Shown: positions 14,275 through 26,740 of the stretch, one piece after another
Layout: each line of letters begins with the position of its first letter
Numbering within the stretch: the stretch's first letter is position 1
From: Berberis thunbergii
Lineage: Eukaryota; Streptophyta; Magnoliopsida; Ranunculales; Berberidaceae
NCBI GenBank assembly: GCA_003290165.1
Contig: QNQO01006993.1
Span: 62,001 to 126,000 of the forward strand
Direction of reading: 5' to 3'
DNA length: 64,000 nt
Position numbers and translations under genes: made by a program
The notes under the pieces: model-generated
What the model was told of the DNA's origin: nothing
The model's input: the letters and a program-made list of their open reading frames with translations, nothing else
The model's database searches: none

Positions 14275-14860
14275 AAGCCTAGCTGGTGAAGAACGACAAC
14301 GAAAGCTTCTGATCAAAACCTTGACTTGTAACCCCATTGCGAGGGTGTAAATGGTCCAAAAGAAGGGAGCCTAGTCAGTCCCAAACTGATTCTGATGGCT
14401 TGCCACTAGACCACTACTTTTCAGCGTGGTCGCCAAATCACCAAACCTAGACTTGTAGCCCGCACTGCGAGAGTGTAGGTAGTCTAGAAGGTTGGAACCC
14501 AATCTTTCACGACCTGATTCCGACGGTTTGCCATGGGACCATTCTTTTTTAGCATGGCCACCGAACCCTCCCAAATTTATAGCTTGGTGCACTCAGGTGT
14601 AGATAATTTGGTTGGTGGGAGCCTAGTCAGTTTTGAACTGAGTCCGATGGCTTACCACGGAACCACCGCTCTTCAGCGTGGCCGCCAAAAACCTCTCGAA
14701 CACGTCGCCCCCACCGAGCGGGGAGGGTGTCGACGGTTCGAAAGGTGGAAACCTAGTTAGTCCCGAACTTCTTCCGACGGCTTGCCACGGGACTACTGTT
14801 TTTCAACTTGTTCGCCAAATCCTTACTCCCTGAATTTGTCGTCAGCCTTGATCGATCATA
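14275..14860 (+). repeat. ~120-bp tandem repeats in the 3' region of element A
   Basis: Four to five diverged units share the order: gggagcctagtcag, a ttctgatggcttgcca-type block, gaccactactttttcag, a gccgccaaa-type block, then a gagggtgtagatggt-type block. The repeated part resembles the second half of the 179-bp monomer, so the two repeat types appear related. The inverted counterpart in element E is 59,187-60,180. Confidence 0.7.
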
Positions 14861-15282
14861 AAATATTCGGATGCTGGGAGTCTCAAACAACTCGCCACAT
14901 GGCCTCCGCTATCCCTTTCAACCAGCGGACGCAAATATGAATCTAGTCAAGTCAACACCTTCGCGCTGAAATGAATTGGCACCCTAACATTGGAAAATGC
15001 CACTCATGCCAAACACTCGGCCACCACAACTCGCCCAAGGCAACAGCTGCAGCCGACTAGTCAGTCAAACAAGCAATAACCCAAGTCGTTCATAATACAA
15101 AGCGGTCAAACCCTTTAAAATAGACAGACCAGTCAACGTCCTATTGATTCAGCTAGCCTATGCCAAAGCAAGACGATAAGGCAAAATGGAAAAGCATGCA
15201 ATAGAGACAAAATGAGTAAAACGGATCACATTGTTTACATTAATGGTCAAGAGAAAAACAGTACAAGTACAAAAAATCGCTC

Positions 15283-17770
15283 CTAATCAGAAGAAGGCAC
15301 GGAAACAAAAGAGTTAAGCCTAGTAGAAACAGGGGCGGAAGTTGCATCTATGTGCGCTTCAACTTGGACGTCAGGGACCAAATCATCCTCCTTGTCCGAC
15401 GACGCAGAAAAGACAGACAAGTTTACATATGACATCTTCTTATAATGATCAAGGTCCCACTCTGGATGCTCCTCCTTCATTAGCGGCAACAGTTCTAGCT
15501 GGCCATGTATGACCCAGCGGAACTCACATTTGCCTTGTTCCTGAAGAAGCTCTTCCTCTCGCACCTTTGCATCAATAAGTTCATGCTCCAATGGCTCCAA
15601 CTGACCAGTCAGCGCATCAACCTGAGGCTGCTCTGTGGCCAGACAGATTTTCACAACATTGAGTTCATGACACCCCAGCTTCAGCTAGTCTTCGGCCTTT
15701 CTAGCTTCTCGAGCATAGAAATCCACGTCGGATTCCAATTGTTGCTTCTCAGCGGCCCAACCAACTTCCCTTGAAGCACTCTTATCAGCAAGGGATTGTA
15801 GGTCAAAACGCGTTTTATACGCAACCTCGACTTCTTGACGTATCTGGCTCAGCTCTTGCCTGAGTCTGTCATTTTTGGACACTGCCTCTGGCAATTTGTG
15901 CTCAAGGTCCTCCAGACGAGCTCTCTAAGCCTCAGCGGCCATAGTTGGTTGATCCAACCGCATCTTTTCGGCCTGTTTCTTAAGTTGCTCAATTTCATAA
16001 AGTGCATCAGAGTACAACTTATGTACATGCGAGAGAAGACACACTCCAAGGTGTATATTCTCTCATGAGCCGCCTCGACTTCCATTTCAGCGATGGCCAC
16101 GTGGCTCATATGAGACATACCCAGCATAAGGTACTTCAAACCCTTATCCATACACCTTTCAAGCGAATCCTTTTCGGGTTTCGGAGCGTGGTCCATCAGT
16201 CAGCAGTGACACCTGCTTATATGTTTCCTAGAAGCATACTCTATATCCACATCACAGTGCAAGACTTGTGAGCTCATCTTCACCAAGTCTGGTGCAAACA
16301 GGCTTATCCGTGCATCAGGATGAAGCGTCCCCTGATCTGGAACTACACTAACACCACCCTTCATGGCCACCACGGTCCTCAGACTTTCCTTCGTGGCTTT
16401 TCCTTTATCAAGAGCAGCCGACCAGATGACTCAACATGATCCATAGGCAGAAGAGGAAGTGAAGTATCCAAAGGGCCTTCCAACACTTCTAATTGTGGCC
16501 TTCGACGAGACGGTGAACTACACGGACTACAGGAAACACGACCGGTACCATGAACACTCTAGGGCAAATCATCAAGGGGGCGATCAGATTCCACTACCTG
16601 GGGCGAATCATCAAAAGGGCCTTCTATCGGAATGGGACCACACAAATCAGCACTAGCAAAAGTCGCCATTGCAACCCGCACCAAATGGTCATTCAGAGCC
16701 TCAACCTAGGAGTCACTAAGTTTTGACGCATTCGTGACTCCCGCCAACCGCCGATAATCTCCCTCCATGCCGGGAATGTTAGACTCTCCCTCAACAGGCC
16801 TAGAAAACTCGATCTCCTTTCTCGGTGGAGCGGGTCGTGCCAAAGATGAACCAGTTCTAACACGGGGATTTTTCTTCATAAAGGAAGCAAGCATCTCAGA
16901 CGGCTCCTCCACATCAGACAGGATAGAAGCAATGGCCCTAGCAGCCTTCCTCTTTTTGGAAGGGGCCCCATCTTTTGACATAATGCATGCCTCTTAGTAC
17001 AACGTGAGAGCTACGTGCCAATTGTCCCAAGCTTATTACAAATGAAGTTGAAAACTCTGATTACATCAATCACCTCCCTTTGAGGCAAGCACAAGGAATT
17101 TATCCATGGTGGTTTGCTCTTCCAAAGTAAGAGTAGTAAGGAACCTCCCTGCAGAAGAACATGAGCAATGGTTAGTCAATCTATCGTCAAGCACATACAA
17201 GTTACAAGAAAAGAGTCGAACTTACGAAGCGGTCTGAACTGTCGTTTGAGCGGACAACCCTTGCATCGGAAATACTTCGAATCTGCAGGGGCCAAAAAAC
17301 ACAACTTCTGCAAGAACTTGAAGTCATCAGGTAATCTACCGAAGCACTTCGGCGTCCTTAACTTACAGACAACATTGCTCTGCAGCCGATGAGCTGTAAG
17401 CAACTAGATCACCCGCGGTGTCACACTAACGCCGGCCTCCTTAGCACGGAGTAGAATCATGAGGATAACTTTGTATCCGTTGGGTCCCAACTAAGCCGGG
17501 GGAATCCCTAGTAGATTCAAGAATTCCTAGTTCATGTCTAGAATCGAAAAACACACTCCAGTTTGAGGCATCCCCCGGTGTAAACAGATAAGACAATCCG
17601 AAGGTGACATTGGCGTCTGATCGCCCTTTAGAAGGTACAATGGCAGATACAACAAGACTCCAAACCTAGTATGAATTTTAGCAAGACTAAGTACAGTCAA
17701 CAACCTATCTTCAAAAAAACTCTAGGCCCTTGACCAAGACAACATCATCAAGAAGATATTCTCGAGAGAT
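15283..17770 (-). pseudogene. Antisense extra ORF of element A (Tat-type, Transposase_28-like N-terminus, coiled-coil C-terminus)
   Basis: Read on the minus strand this is a degraded, apparently spliced gene lying antisense between the repeats and the 3' LTR. The first exon (down to 17,226) contains LGPNGYKVILMILLRAKEAG and then PKCFGRLPDDFKFLQK. This pattern matches the domain called putative gypsy-type transposon (Transposase_28), an assignment from memory of the family. A GT-AG intron fits 17,149-17,225 (gtaagttc donor, ttctgcag acceptor). The second part gives a lysine- and glutamate-rich protein starting MSKDGAPSKKRKAARAIAS (16,981). It ends in coiled-coil-like sequence and a tail with EWDLDHYKKMSYVNLS (ending 15,283). 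Stops and frame changes show it is broken. The best relative is the plus-strand copy in element E at 56,246-58,670. Its cellular role is unknown. Confidence 0.6.
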
Positions 17771-17851
17771 AGGAAAACGAACAAACTTTTATAATCAGAA
17801 CGATATCTTTGAAAGAAAGAAAGTTATAAGAGTCTGACGCTGCACTGCGGA

Positions 17852-17866
17852 TGACCTATATAGGCG
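17852..17866 (-). promoter_or_regulatory. Possible TATA box for the antisense ORF of element A
   Basis: The minus strand reads gcctatataggtc about 100 bp before the first recognisable coding sequence of the antisense ORF, a reasonable place for a plant core promoter. The equivalent position in element E (about 53,620) reads ctatttagg, a weaker match. This is inference from position and motif only. Confidence 0.3.
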
Positions 17867-18007
17867 ATGGGTTCCCGCCTTTTTTTCGTCGAACCAACGA
17901 AGGTTCAAGTAACGCAGCGCGTGGCTCAAGCAATGATTCATATTCGGTCATAATGAGTGACACATCCCTTCCAGATACGACTTAGCGAACCGATGTGACG
18001 ACTCACT

Positions 18008-18024
18008 AACTTGGGGGAAGTAGC
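18008..18024 (+). promoter_or_regulatory. Polypurine tract of element A
   Basis: The sequence aacttgggggaagtagc lies directly before the TGATGATACAT start of the LTR, the usual site of plus-strand DNA priming in LTR retrotransposons. Equivalent purine runs precede the 3' LTRs of B (aagggggagtggc), D (aaggggggtagc) and E (ttgggggagtagc). Confidence 0.7.
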
Positions 18025-18711
18025 TGATGATACATAAAAATGGTCACACCCTTGAGCCATACATGTCATAATGATCTCGAGGAACTACGGGTTCAAGCGA
18101 TAGCACAATACGGATCTAGCCCTAGCGGTTATCAACCCGCTCAACTTCAGGCCGCCAGGCGGGCCCAGACTCTTACATCATGATAGGCCCACATGTCTCA
18201 CAGCTATCCACAATACCCGTAAGCCATTTTTAGGCAAATATCTTGAGGATTTGCTTCGAACGGGAAACCACCGCCGCTCTTTGCTTTCAACTAGGAAGCA
18301 AACACCATAGTATCTTCCATACAGAGAAACTCCCTTCCACATAATGCTCTCGAATTGGGAAGTATCTACCACGTATCTAGGAGCACGGAGCTAACACGGA
18401 ACTTCCCTCATACAACACAACTCCTAATAGAAAAGGATCTCCATAAAGATCTCCCCCCCCTAATCTATGCCTACGATGGTTTGGTTAAACCAGGATTCCT
18501 TGCCCTATAAATAAGACATGAGGCTGGTATGCTATGGTACGCTACAAATTTCTTGTTACAACATTACACCTTCCTCAAAGCCTTGTCCGACTTTAGCATC
18601 AGAGTGCCATCAACTACCCCACGGTGGTTTGTGGCTCACGTGTGCTACTTGTGCAGGTCAAACAGGTCAGCGAGAACAGGCTAGAACAAGGAGCGAAAAA
18701 CAACTGCATCA
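18025..18711 (+). mobile_element. 3' LTR of element A (687 bp)
   Basis: The LTR starts TGATGATACATAAAAATG after the polypurine tract and ends AACTGCATCA, so it has TG...CA ends. A TATAAATA box is at 18,506-18,513. The inverted LTR at 52,785-53,461 matches over most of its length, including the segment around the TATA box. Sequence changes directly at 18,712 into RNase H coding sequence of element B, so the boundary is sharp. Confidence 0.85.
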
Positions 18712-20555
18712 GATACATTTCCAAATCCTCAGACAAATGTCTACCTTTCTTCAAAAATTTGAAAGGCAACAAGACATTCGAATGGAATGCAGAGTGCAAA
18801 AAAGTTTTTCAAAGCCAAAATGCATATATGGGGAGCACAAAGCTAATGACGAAACCAAACATGGGAAAGCATTGTATTTATATTTATTATATGTCCGACC
18901 ACGCGGTAAGCTCAGCGCTAGTGCGAGAGGAAAAAGGCGCACAAAAACCAGTTTACTACATCAGCAAAATACTTGCAGATGTGGAGATCAACTATTCGGT
19001 TCTAGAGAAATTGGCGACGAATTCCAAGTCAAAGACGTTCAAATAAGGGCCTACCACCAAAAACTATTGATCTGATAGAAGGCTTCCTGACTATGATCAT
19101 TTGACAGTGCGCAAGAATGGAGAACAAAAGAGTCGACGAACTGGCAAAGGAAGCATCACAAGCTTAAGAGAATGATAATCCACTCGTCATGATGCAAGGA
19201 AGCTCCATACTTGAAAAGCAGGTGGAAGAATCATGCACCACAAATCAAGAAAACAACTGGACAATTCCAATCCTGGCGAATATATCAAATGGAGAATTCC
19301 CAACAGATAAAATGGAGGCCCGAAAACTACGACATCGAGCAACACGATACATAGTGACTAACAACAGACTCTATAGGAGATCCGCCACGAGTCCGTTACT
19401 AATGTGCCTTTTGCCAGAAGATGTTGAATATGTCCTACAAGAAATCCACTACGATACATGCGAAAATCACCAAGAAGGAAGAATGTTGGCCCATGAAGCA
19501 GTCACACTAGGATACTACTGACCAATGATGCAAGCAGATGCTCAAAAACTCATTCTCGCATGCGACTTGTGCCAAATATTTGCCCCGTACACTCACATGC
19601 TGGGACAGAATCTGATTCCGATGAGTAGACTCTAGCCATTTGCGCAATGGGGAATGGACATCGTAGGACCACTCCTTGTGTCCGACAAAAAGAAGTTTCT
19701 CCTCATGACAATAGATTACTTCACTAAGTGGGTAGAAATAGAGCCCCTAGCAACGATAAGAGAAACCCAAGTTGAGAAGTTTCTTTGGAAAGACATAATG
19801 TGCAAATTCGGGATTCCAAGCATAATTGTCACAGACAATGAGAAACAATTCGAAGGCAAGAAGATCAAGGAGCTACATAAAAACCTAAACATCCAACATC
19901 ACTTCTTGGCACCCGCCCATCCACAGGAAAATCGCAAGCCGAGGTCACCAACATGACAATCTTGGAAGCAATCGAAAGAAGGCTTGAGGCAGCGAAAGGA
20001 TTGTGGACACTCGAGTTACCTGGCATCCTTTGGGTATACAGAACAACAAATAAAACTCTGATAGGGAAAACCCTTTTCGCCCACACGTACGGATCTGAAG
20101 CAATGCTACCCGTGGAGATCGGTATGTCGACGTTCAAGATCGAAAAATTCCGCATTGAAGATAACGTCGAGACACTAAGGGTCGGGCTAAACATCCTCAA
20201 GGAAAAACGAGAAGCGACTTCTATCAAAACAATAGCTTGCCAACAACGTATGGTTCGATATTACAATAAGATGGTAAAAATCCGCAATTTTGACATTGTT
20301 GATAAGGTAATCCGAAAAGTCCAGCTCAACACCAATGAACCAGGCGCAGGCAAATTAAACCCAAATTGGGAAGGACCGTACAGAGTAATAATGATCAATA
20401 GACCAGGAACATATTGGTTGGAAAACAATGAGGGTGAAAAGCTACCACAACCATGGAATGCAGAGCACTTAAAAGATATTATAAATAAATTCGCACAATC
20501 CTTTATCTCGAGTTCAAAACGACAAAATTCAGGTAGGACTAGGAAATCAGATTGA
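18712..20555 (+). pseudogene. Element B pol remnant: RNase H and integrase
   Basis: Translations give, in order, a fragment where reverse transcriptase meets RNase H (KCLPFFKNLKGNKTFEWN), RNase H (MSDHAVSSALVREEKGAQKP), the integrase zinc-binding region (EIHYDTCENHQEGRMLAHEA followed by CDLCQ), and the integrase core with GMDIVGPLL near 19,654 and IIVTDNEKQF near 19,835. A C-terminal segment with LNPNWEGPYRVIMINRPGTY ends at 20,555. In-frame stops (for example at 19,519) and frame changes (near 19,040 and 19,950) show it is dead. Everything upstream of late reverse transcriptase is missing at 18,712, where the LTR of A abuts it. This is Ty3/gypsy domain order, with integrase after RNase H. 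Confidence 0.9.
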
Positions 20556-20950
20556 AATTTCTCTCGTGAAAATACTCAGCACGGCTAGAGTATCGAGCAA
20601 CAATTAAATATATGTACCGAACGAACCAGTCGGACATAAATATGAAACTTCTGGTCTGATCAACCACAAAGTAGTAAAGTGCCAGGACATACGAGCCAAA
20701 CTTTTTCACGTCGACTATAATGTGTGACATCATAATCTAGATATAGAATCAGATTTCGTAAAATGATTGCTCCTACACGACTGATATGTCGAACATTGAA
20801 GCCAGTCACAAAAATTCGGACAAACGAGTCAGAACTCTGCCAGGGATGTTGAAAATAAAAAGCTAATAAGCTAGACATGTTGGACACAAAAACTCAAAAT
20901 GTAAAGTTTCCATTGATCTTCTAAAAAAGATATTACAAAGGAATCAAAAT
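20556..20950 (+). repeat. Short degenerate repeats downstream of element B integrase
   Basis: The segment has no coding capacity. It contains diverged units with aaacttctggtctgatcaac and a cggacaaacgagtcag-type block. These resemble the ~70-bp units of element D at 35,888-36,270, so this is probably the eroded 3' repeat zone of the family. Confidence 0.45.
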
Positions 20951-20956
20951 AGATGA

Positions 20957-22690
20957 TTAAGAAGGAACATCAGTGTTAGCAACAACATTACTAGGTGGCA
21001 CAAGCTTAGACAAATGCTGAGAAGGTTCTTCGACAATAGGATAACTCAACAAATCCGAAATGATTTCCTCCACATTTTCGAATTCTTGCTCGGCGAAGCA
21101 ACGATATTTGGATAAATCTAAGCCTTGCGTCTTGAGGAAATCCAAGAAGTCGTGATGACCATCAACCATTCTTTTCCAATCCGCCGCCTCTACAACCTTT
21201 AAGTAACAGATAATAGCTTGGCTCGAGTCGTCGCCAATTCAATATCAACGACTGTAAGTCTAGCAGAAAGGACAAACTTGGCACAATGAACTCAAAATTC
21301 AGTTGAGCAATTCGCATCACAGAAGCCTTGAGAATGGTAGAACATTCTTCGGCAGAACAAGTGGCATCATCACACTCATCCTTTTGGTCGGACAACTCCT
21401 CCTCAGTAACATTCAAATGGGATCGCAACCTATCCAGCTCGACTTCAGACGTTTCGAGATCAGAAGCGAACTTGTTCCGAATGGCTTCGAGCTCCCTCAA
21501 CAAAGTTCGTGCAATATCTGTAGACCTTACATGCTCTATGCACTACGATCTCAATGAATCAAGTTGGCAGAGAGCGTGAGAAAGAACCAAGACATGTCTT
21601 GCTAGCTTTCACTCAACAAGCACCACCTGATCACGGGCAGCCTTACAATTTCACCCCATCACGACAACATAAGTGAGATGGGTCATTCCTTTCATAAGGT
21701 GTTGGAGGCCCTCATTGATATGACTACGTGACCGACATACAGGCATGAGATCCCTATTAACCAACCACCCATGACAACTGCCAATGAGGTTGCAAGCGTT
21801 GTCTTGCACATCAATCCCTAAAAGCAAGCAGAACTTCTCGAGCACAACCGAGATAGAACGAGAAGCGAAGGGAATAGCAAGCGATCTCGAGGTCCCATCA
21901 ATAGCAGGAGACATGGGGAGTTTGAGGCCTCGAGTTCAAGTAATGACTTGATCTTCCCGTGTCGGATCGTACTTGAAGTCATCCAAGGTCTTAGTATTCT
22001 TCGGATTCTCAAATTGCTCAAAACCAAATTGAAGCATTTTATTTTCAATGACGTGAAAGTCATCAATCATCAGGTCAGCAAAAATGGGCAAACTGTATGA
22101 GGCGACAAAACTCTTCACACGGTCGTCCAAAGGATGATAAACCCTTTTTTTGTTCCTTTAAAGAACTCGATTTATTTCCTTATCTTCTCGGGCAAAAGAT
22201 TCATCCTCCGAACGACGACCTCCTTTTGGGGGAAAAGTAGGAGGGGAGGAGCCCTAACAGCATCACGAACTGATGTGGCGAACTTTTTCTTCTTCAAGAC
22301 ATGGCCAAGACTAATTGCCAACAACTTAGAAGGGCTAGGAGGCATGGGAACTTTCCTTTTTCTAACAATCGAGCTAACACTCCCAGAGCCTCTGACAATA
22401 ATAGATGCAATTCGGTCTACAGGTTTTTAATGGAACTCTCTCCCCGGCCAACATCACCAACACATGCAACAATCACCCTCAAAGCACACATGTTATCCAA
22501 AGTCGCACGCATCCTGCTTAGGCAAAAAGAAAGCTTCACATGCATCGAGAACATCGCCACTCAAAACCCTTAAGCTAGACATGATTACAAAGCAAAAGCA
22601 AAGGATAAAGAATCAACAACTAGAAATAAAAAAAGGTGTAAAAGGGAAAAGCCCTGAACTCAACTCCTTATTTTATAAGGACGAGCATTG
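20957..22690 (-). pseudogene. Antisense extra ORF of element B
   Basis: The minus strand between integrase and the 3' LTR encodes several overlapping broken frames. These include coiled-coil-like sequence (LRELEAIRNKFASDLETSEV, with LDRLRSHLNVTEEELSDQK) and a C-terminus MVDGHHDFLDFLKTQGLDLS followed by KYRCFAEQEFENVEE, ending at 20,957. The tail resembles that of element D (VVDGQTELMDYIEGLGVDLS, then QYRHLANWTFEDDEG). Position and strand match the antisense ORFs of A, D and E. The N-terminal half is too degraded to assign exactly, so the upper boundary is approximate. Confidence 0.5.
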
Positions 22691-22889
22691 AAAGGTCTGC
22701 TCTTGGGAGAACGTGCAAGATATGACAGTCACATGAAATACTAGAAATGACGTTGAAATGAGTAGACGGACAAAACATCGGAGAGACAGTAGCAACAACA
22801 GCTAGTAACAACACTAAATGCTCCATAATGTTGAAATCGAAAATCCAACCGCCTCACAATTAGTGGACACATGAGCATACACACTAACT

Positions 22890-23393
22890 AAGGGGGAGTG
22901 GCTGATGATATATCAAAATAGACTAACATCAGGGCCATATATGTGGCAAGAAACATTCATCACGAGGATCATGTATCCTTCATAAAAAGACCAAACAAGA
23001 CCATCAGAAGAAGACACAATTAACGCCCAAATTCGGGTCCGCACGAATTCTTTCATAATGAAGAGGAATGTTGCATAAGAAAATAGTCATGGAGGAAGTT
23101 CTGCCTTCATGGACGCATCTTCTAAAAGAGGAGACCGTTACGAGGAATGTCTCCCTCCGTTGTGCTACACATGCTTAAGTCACACAGGGAATTAACTGCG
23201 ACTATTACATAAGGTAAAAGGAACAATTGACCAAGGTATGTAGAGTTTTTTTTTCCATATTTACTTCCTTCTTCAAGCAGAGTTGTTGACTTAAGCATCG
23301 GAGTGCCTTCAGCCACCAAAAAGGTGGTCTTTGGCAGTCTAACATCTGTTTTACAGGTCAAACTCACAGGATGACGAGATTTGGATGCATCTA
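22890..23393 (+). mobile_element. Polypurine tract and 3' LTR of element B
   Basis: The tract aagggggagtggc precedes an LTR that starts TGATGATATATCAAAATAG at 22,903 and ends near ttggatgcatcta at about 23,393 (~491 bp). It matches the LTRs of element D in the gacttaagcatcggagtgcc block and in the gtcaaactcacagga end. It is joined directly to the integrase end of element C, which runs on the opposite strand. Confidence 0.8.
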
Positions 23394-24540
23394 ATAATAC
23401 TTTTTAAGGTGTTCTACATTCCATGACCGCATAAGGCTTTTCCCATCAATGTCTTCCAACCAATATGTCCCTAGCATGTTGATCATTGTCACTTTATATG
23501 GCCCCTCCTAGTTTGGGTTCAGCTTGCCTGCTCCTGGTTCATTTGTGTTTTGCTGAGTCTTTTTGAGTATCTAGCCCCCACTTTGAATTCACATGGCTTG
23601 AATATCTTGTTGTAGTATTGAGCCATATTTTGTTGGTAGGCCACTATCCTAGCAGAGGTTTGATCTCTCCTTTCTTCGAGGAGGTCTAACCTGACGCGTA
23701 AAGCTTTGTTGTTGTCCTCCGACCTCAACTCCTCTGTTTGGAAAGTCGTTATCTCAAGCTCCACCGGGACCATCGCTTCCAACCCTTAAGCTAGGGAAAA
23801 AGGTGTTTTCCCAGTTGGGGTTCTTTTGGTGGTCTGGTTCGCCCAGAGTATTCCTGGAAGCGCTGAGACCCATTTTCCCTTGGTCACGTCGAGTTTTCTT
23901 TTGAGTGCTTCCAAGATCATTCTGTTGGTGACTTTTGTTTGGTCATTGACTTGCAGGTGCCCTAGCGAGGAAAAGTGGTGGTTGATGCAAAGATCTCTGC
24001 ATAGTTTTTCGACCTTACTCCCTTCGAATTGTGTTCCATTGTCACTAACTAGTGTCCTTCAGATGCTGAACCTGCAGATGATGGAGGCCCATATGAATTT
24101 CTCAATTTTGTTCTGGTATATTTTGGACAGGGGCTCAAGTTCGACCCATTTAGTAAAGTAGTCCATAGCTTACGGAGGAACTTCGTATTGGCTGAGGCTG
24201 GGAGTGCTCCGATGATGTCTATCCCCCATTGTGTGAACGACCATGGACTGGTCATTGAAGTCAAAGGTTGAGCGAGCATGTGTGTATACGATGTGAACCT
24301 ATGACATTTGTCGCATCTGCAGACAATATCCTTGGCATCTTGTTGCATTTTAGCCAATAGTACCATAGGGTTAGGGCTTTGTCGACCAAAGTTCTCCCTT
24401 CAGGGTGGTTCCCGTAGATGCCACGATGAATTTCTTTAAGAACAAGATTTGCCTCTGAGGGAGTGAGGCATCTGAGGAGGGGTCTCATGGCAGACCTTCT
24501 ATATAGCTTGTCATTTAGGATAGAATAGCGCACTGCTTTG
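23394..24540 (-). pseudogene. Element C integrase remnant
   Basis: On the minus strand the zinc-binding segment reads LVLKEIHRGIYGNHPEGRTL followed by CRCDKCHRFTSYTHM. The core begins with QWGIDIIGALP, and a C-terminal part starts MEAMVPVELEITTFQTEELR. The frame near the junction ends HLKKYY and a stop. Frameshifts separate the three parts, so no functional integrase is encoded. The gene stops at the LTR of B, so the 3' end of element C is not in this window. Confidence 0.85.
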
Positions 24541-26740
24541 TTCTTTAACCTTCTGTCCTCTGTCTTTTAAGGTAAGAGGACTCCATTCTTGATATACTTG
24601 ATGATGAGATTCATCCAACTTGTCTTTACATACGTTGCTTAGACTTTGTTGGGCTATTTTTCCTCCAGAGTCGGTTGTTCCTGGAATTCGATGAGCCTGT
24701 CAGAAACTTTTGTTGTAGCTGAGGCATGTCTGGCCAGTGTGTCGGCTATGTGGTTATTGTCACGGGAACACTATAAGTTTTCAAACCTTTTGAATCTGCC
24801 CATGGCGTTGATTACCTTTTCAGGTAAGCCATCATCTTGGGATCTTTGGGGTTGAACTTCCCCTGGACCTGGTCGACTACCAGGCTTGAGTCATTGTACG
24901 TGGGCAGCTCATTTATCTTGATTCCCTTAGCAAGCTTCATAGTGAATAATATGGTTTTGTATTCTACTTCATTGATTGAGGTCGGGAATCTGAACCTGAC
25001 AGCTTTCTCCTAGGTAAAACCTCCTATAATACGGAGAGTGATTCTCGTTCTACTTCCCTTTATTGTGGATGACTCATCACAATGCAAGATCATCCTTGGT
25101 CGGTTGACTTCTGCTTTGTATTGCCAGACTCTTGTTCCCCGACGCCAATAAATTCAGCGATGAAATCCACCAGGCTTGAGCTTTGATAGCGGTTCTTGGA
25201 GAGTAATTGATATCGAACTGTCCGAGTTCCATTAACCATTTGACCATCCTGCCTGATAATTTTGGTTTGTGCAGCACCATGCAAAGTGGATGTTTGGTCA
25301 GGACTGTTATAGAGTGGGCCTAGAAGTAGAGTCGCAGTTTCTTGGAGGAGACAACCAATGCCAGATCCAGCTTCTCTAGGTCTGGTTAGTTTGCTTCTAC
25401 TTCTAGTTTTGTTGGCGCGATACACTGGTATTTCTACTCTTTTATCCTTCAACATGAGAACCGAACTTACAGTGTGGTTTGAGATAGACAGATATAAATA
25501 AAGTGTTTCCCTTGGCGCTGGTTTCGAAAGTAGCTTTGTGTTTCCCAAATATGTTTTTAGACTCTGGAATGCTTTTGACATTCTTCATCCCATCTAAAGC
25601 CTTTGTTTCCTCTCAATATTTTGAAAAAAGAGGGGCACTTATCAGATGATTTGGCAATAAACATGTTGAATGTTGCTACCCTCAGTTAGGCCTTGAACTT
25701 CCCTGATACTGGTCGGGGACTTCATATCAAGAAGAGCCTAAATCTGCTCTAGGTCGGCCTCTATTCCTATTTGGTTCATTATGTAACCCAGGAATTTGGC
25801 CGACTCTACCCCAAATGTACACTTTTGTGGGTTGAGTTTCATCCAGTATCTGCGGAGCTGAGAGAATGCTTCGTCAAGGTCAGCGATGTGATCTGGGCTA
25901 CGGAGGCTTTTTACCTACATGTAGTCTATGTAGACCTCCATGTTTCATCTGATATGTTCCTTGAACATCTGGTTCATCAGTCGCTGATACGTAGCTCCTA
26001 CGTTCTTTAAGTCAAACGACATCACCCAATAACAGTGTATCCCTCTTTCTGTTATGATCGAGATTTTCTCTTGGTCTGGGGTGCATCTATATTTGGTTGT
26101 ACCCGGAGTAGGTGTCCATGAAACTCAGGAGGTTGTGTCCAGACATGGCGTCCACGATTTGATCGATGCGAGAAAGTGGAAAGTTGGCTTTTAGGCACGC
26201 CTTGTTTAAGTTTGTGTAATCTATGTGGACTCTCCATTTCCCATTTCTCTTTCTTATCAGGACGATATTTGCAGCCAATCTGAATATTGTGCCTTTTTGA
26301 CATATCAGCATTGAACAATCTATGTACTTCTTCATTTATGACCTAGTTTCTTTCTGAAGCCATGGGTCTTTTTTTTTGCCTGATGAATTTTCGCACGGGA
26401 TCGACCTCCAGCCGATGAGTGATCACAGAGGGTCAATTCCCACCATGTCGTGCATCGTCCAGGCAAAGACATCCTGATTCTGCCGTAACAAGTTTATCAA
26501 ACTTTCTGCCAAGATTTTTTCTAGGTGAGCACCTATCTGGACGACATTGTTGTTGCTCTGGTTGTTGAGGTAGATCGTGATAGACTCCTCTTTTGGCTGA
26601 CCGACATTGGCCCTGCCCCTTGGACTAACTGGAGTCTCATTATCTGAGTTGGAAAATTCTTTTTCAATCTCAGGATCCGAGCTTTGAGGCGTCATGACTG
26701 CTGGCCTGGATTGTAGGTGGTGGCTGTCAAGTTGTTTCAT
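24541..26740 (-). pseudogene. Element C reverse transcriptase and RNase H remnant
   Basis: The minus strand gives the segment before reverse transcriptase (QDVFAWTMHDMVGIDP, near 26,440), the palm start (NIVLIRKRNGKWRVHIDYTN with LNKACLKANFPLSRIDQIVD, 26,335-26,087), and the block FMDTYSGYNQI. RNase H follows with SNHTVSSVLMLKD near 25,470. The order protease, RT, RNase H, integrase is Ty3/gypsy. The frame is broken many times between 26,087 and 25,581 and again after 25,090. The FAWTMHDMVGIDP segment is typical of Tat-lineage polyproteins as I know them. Confidence 0.85.
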
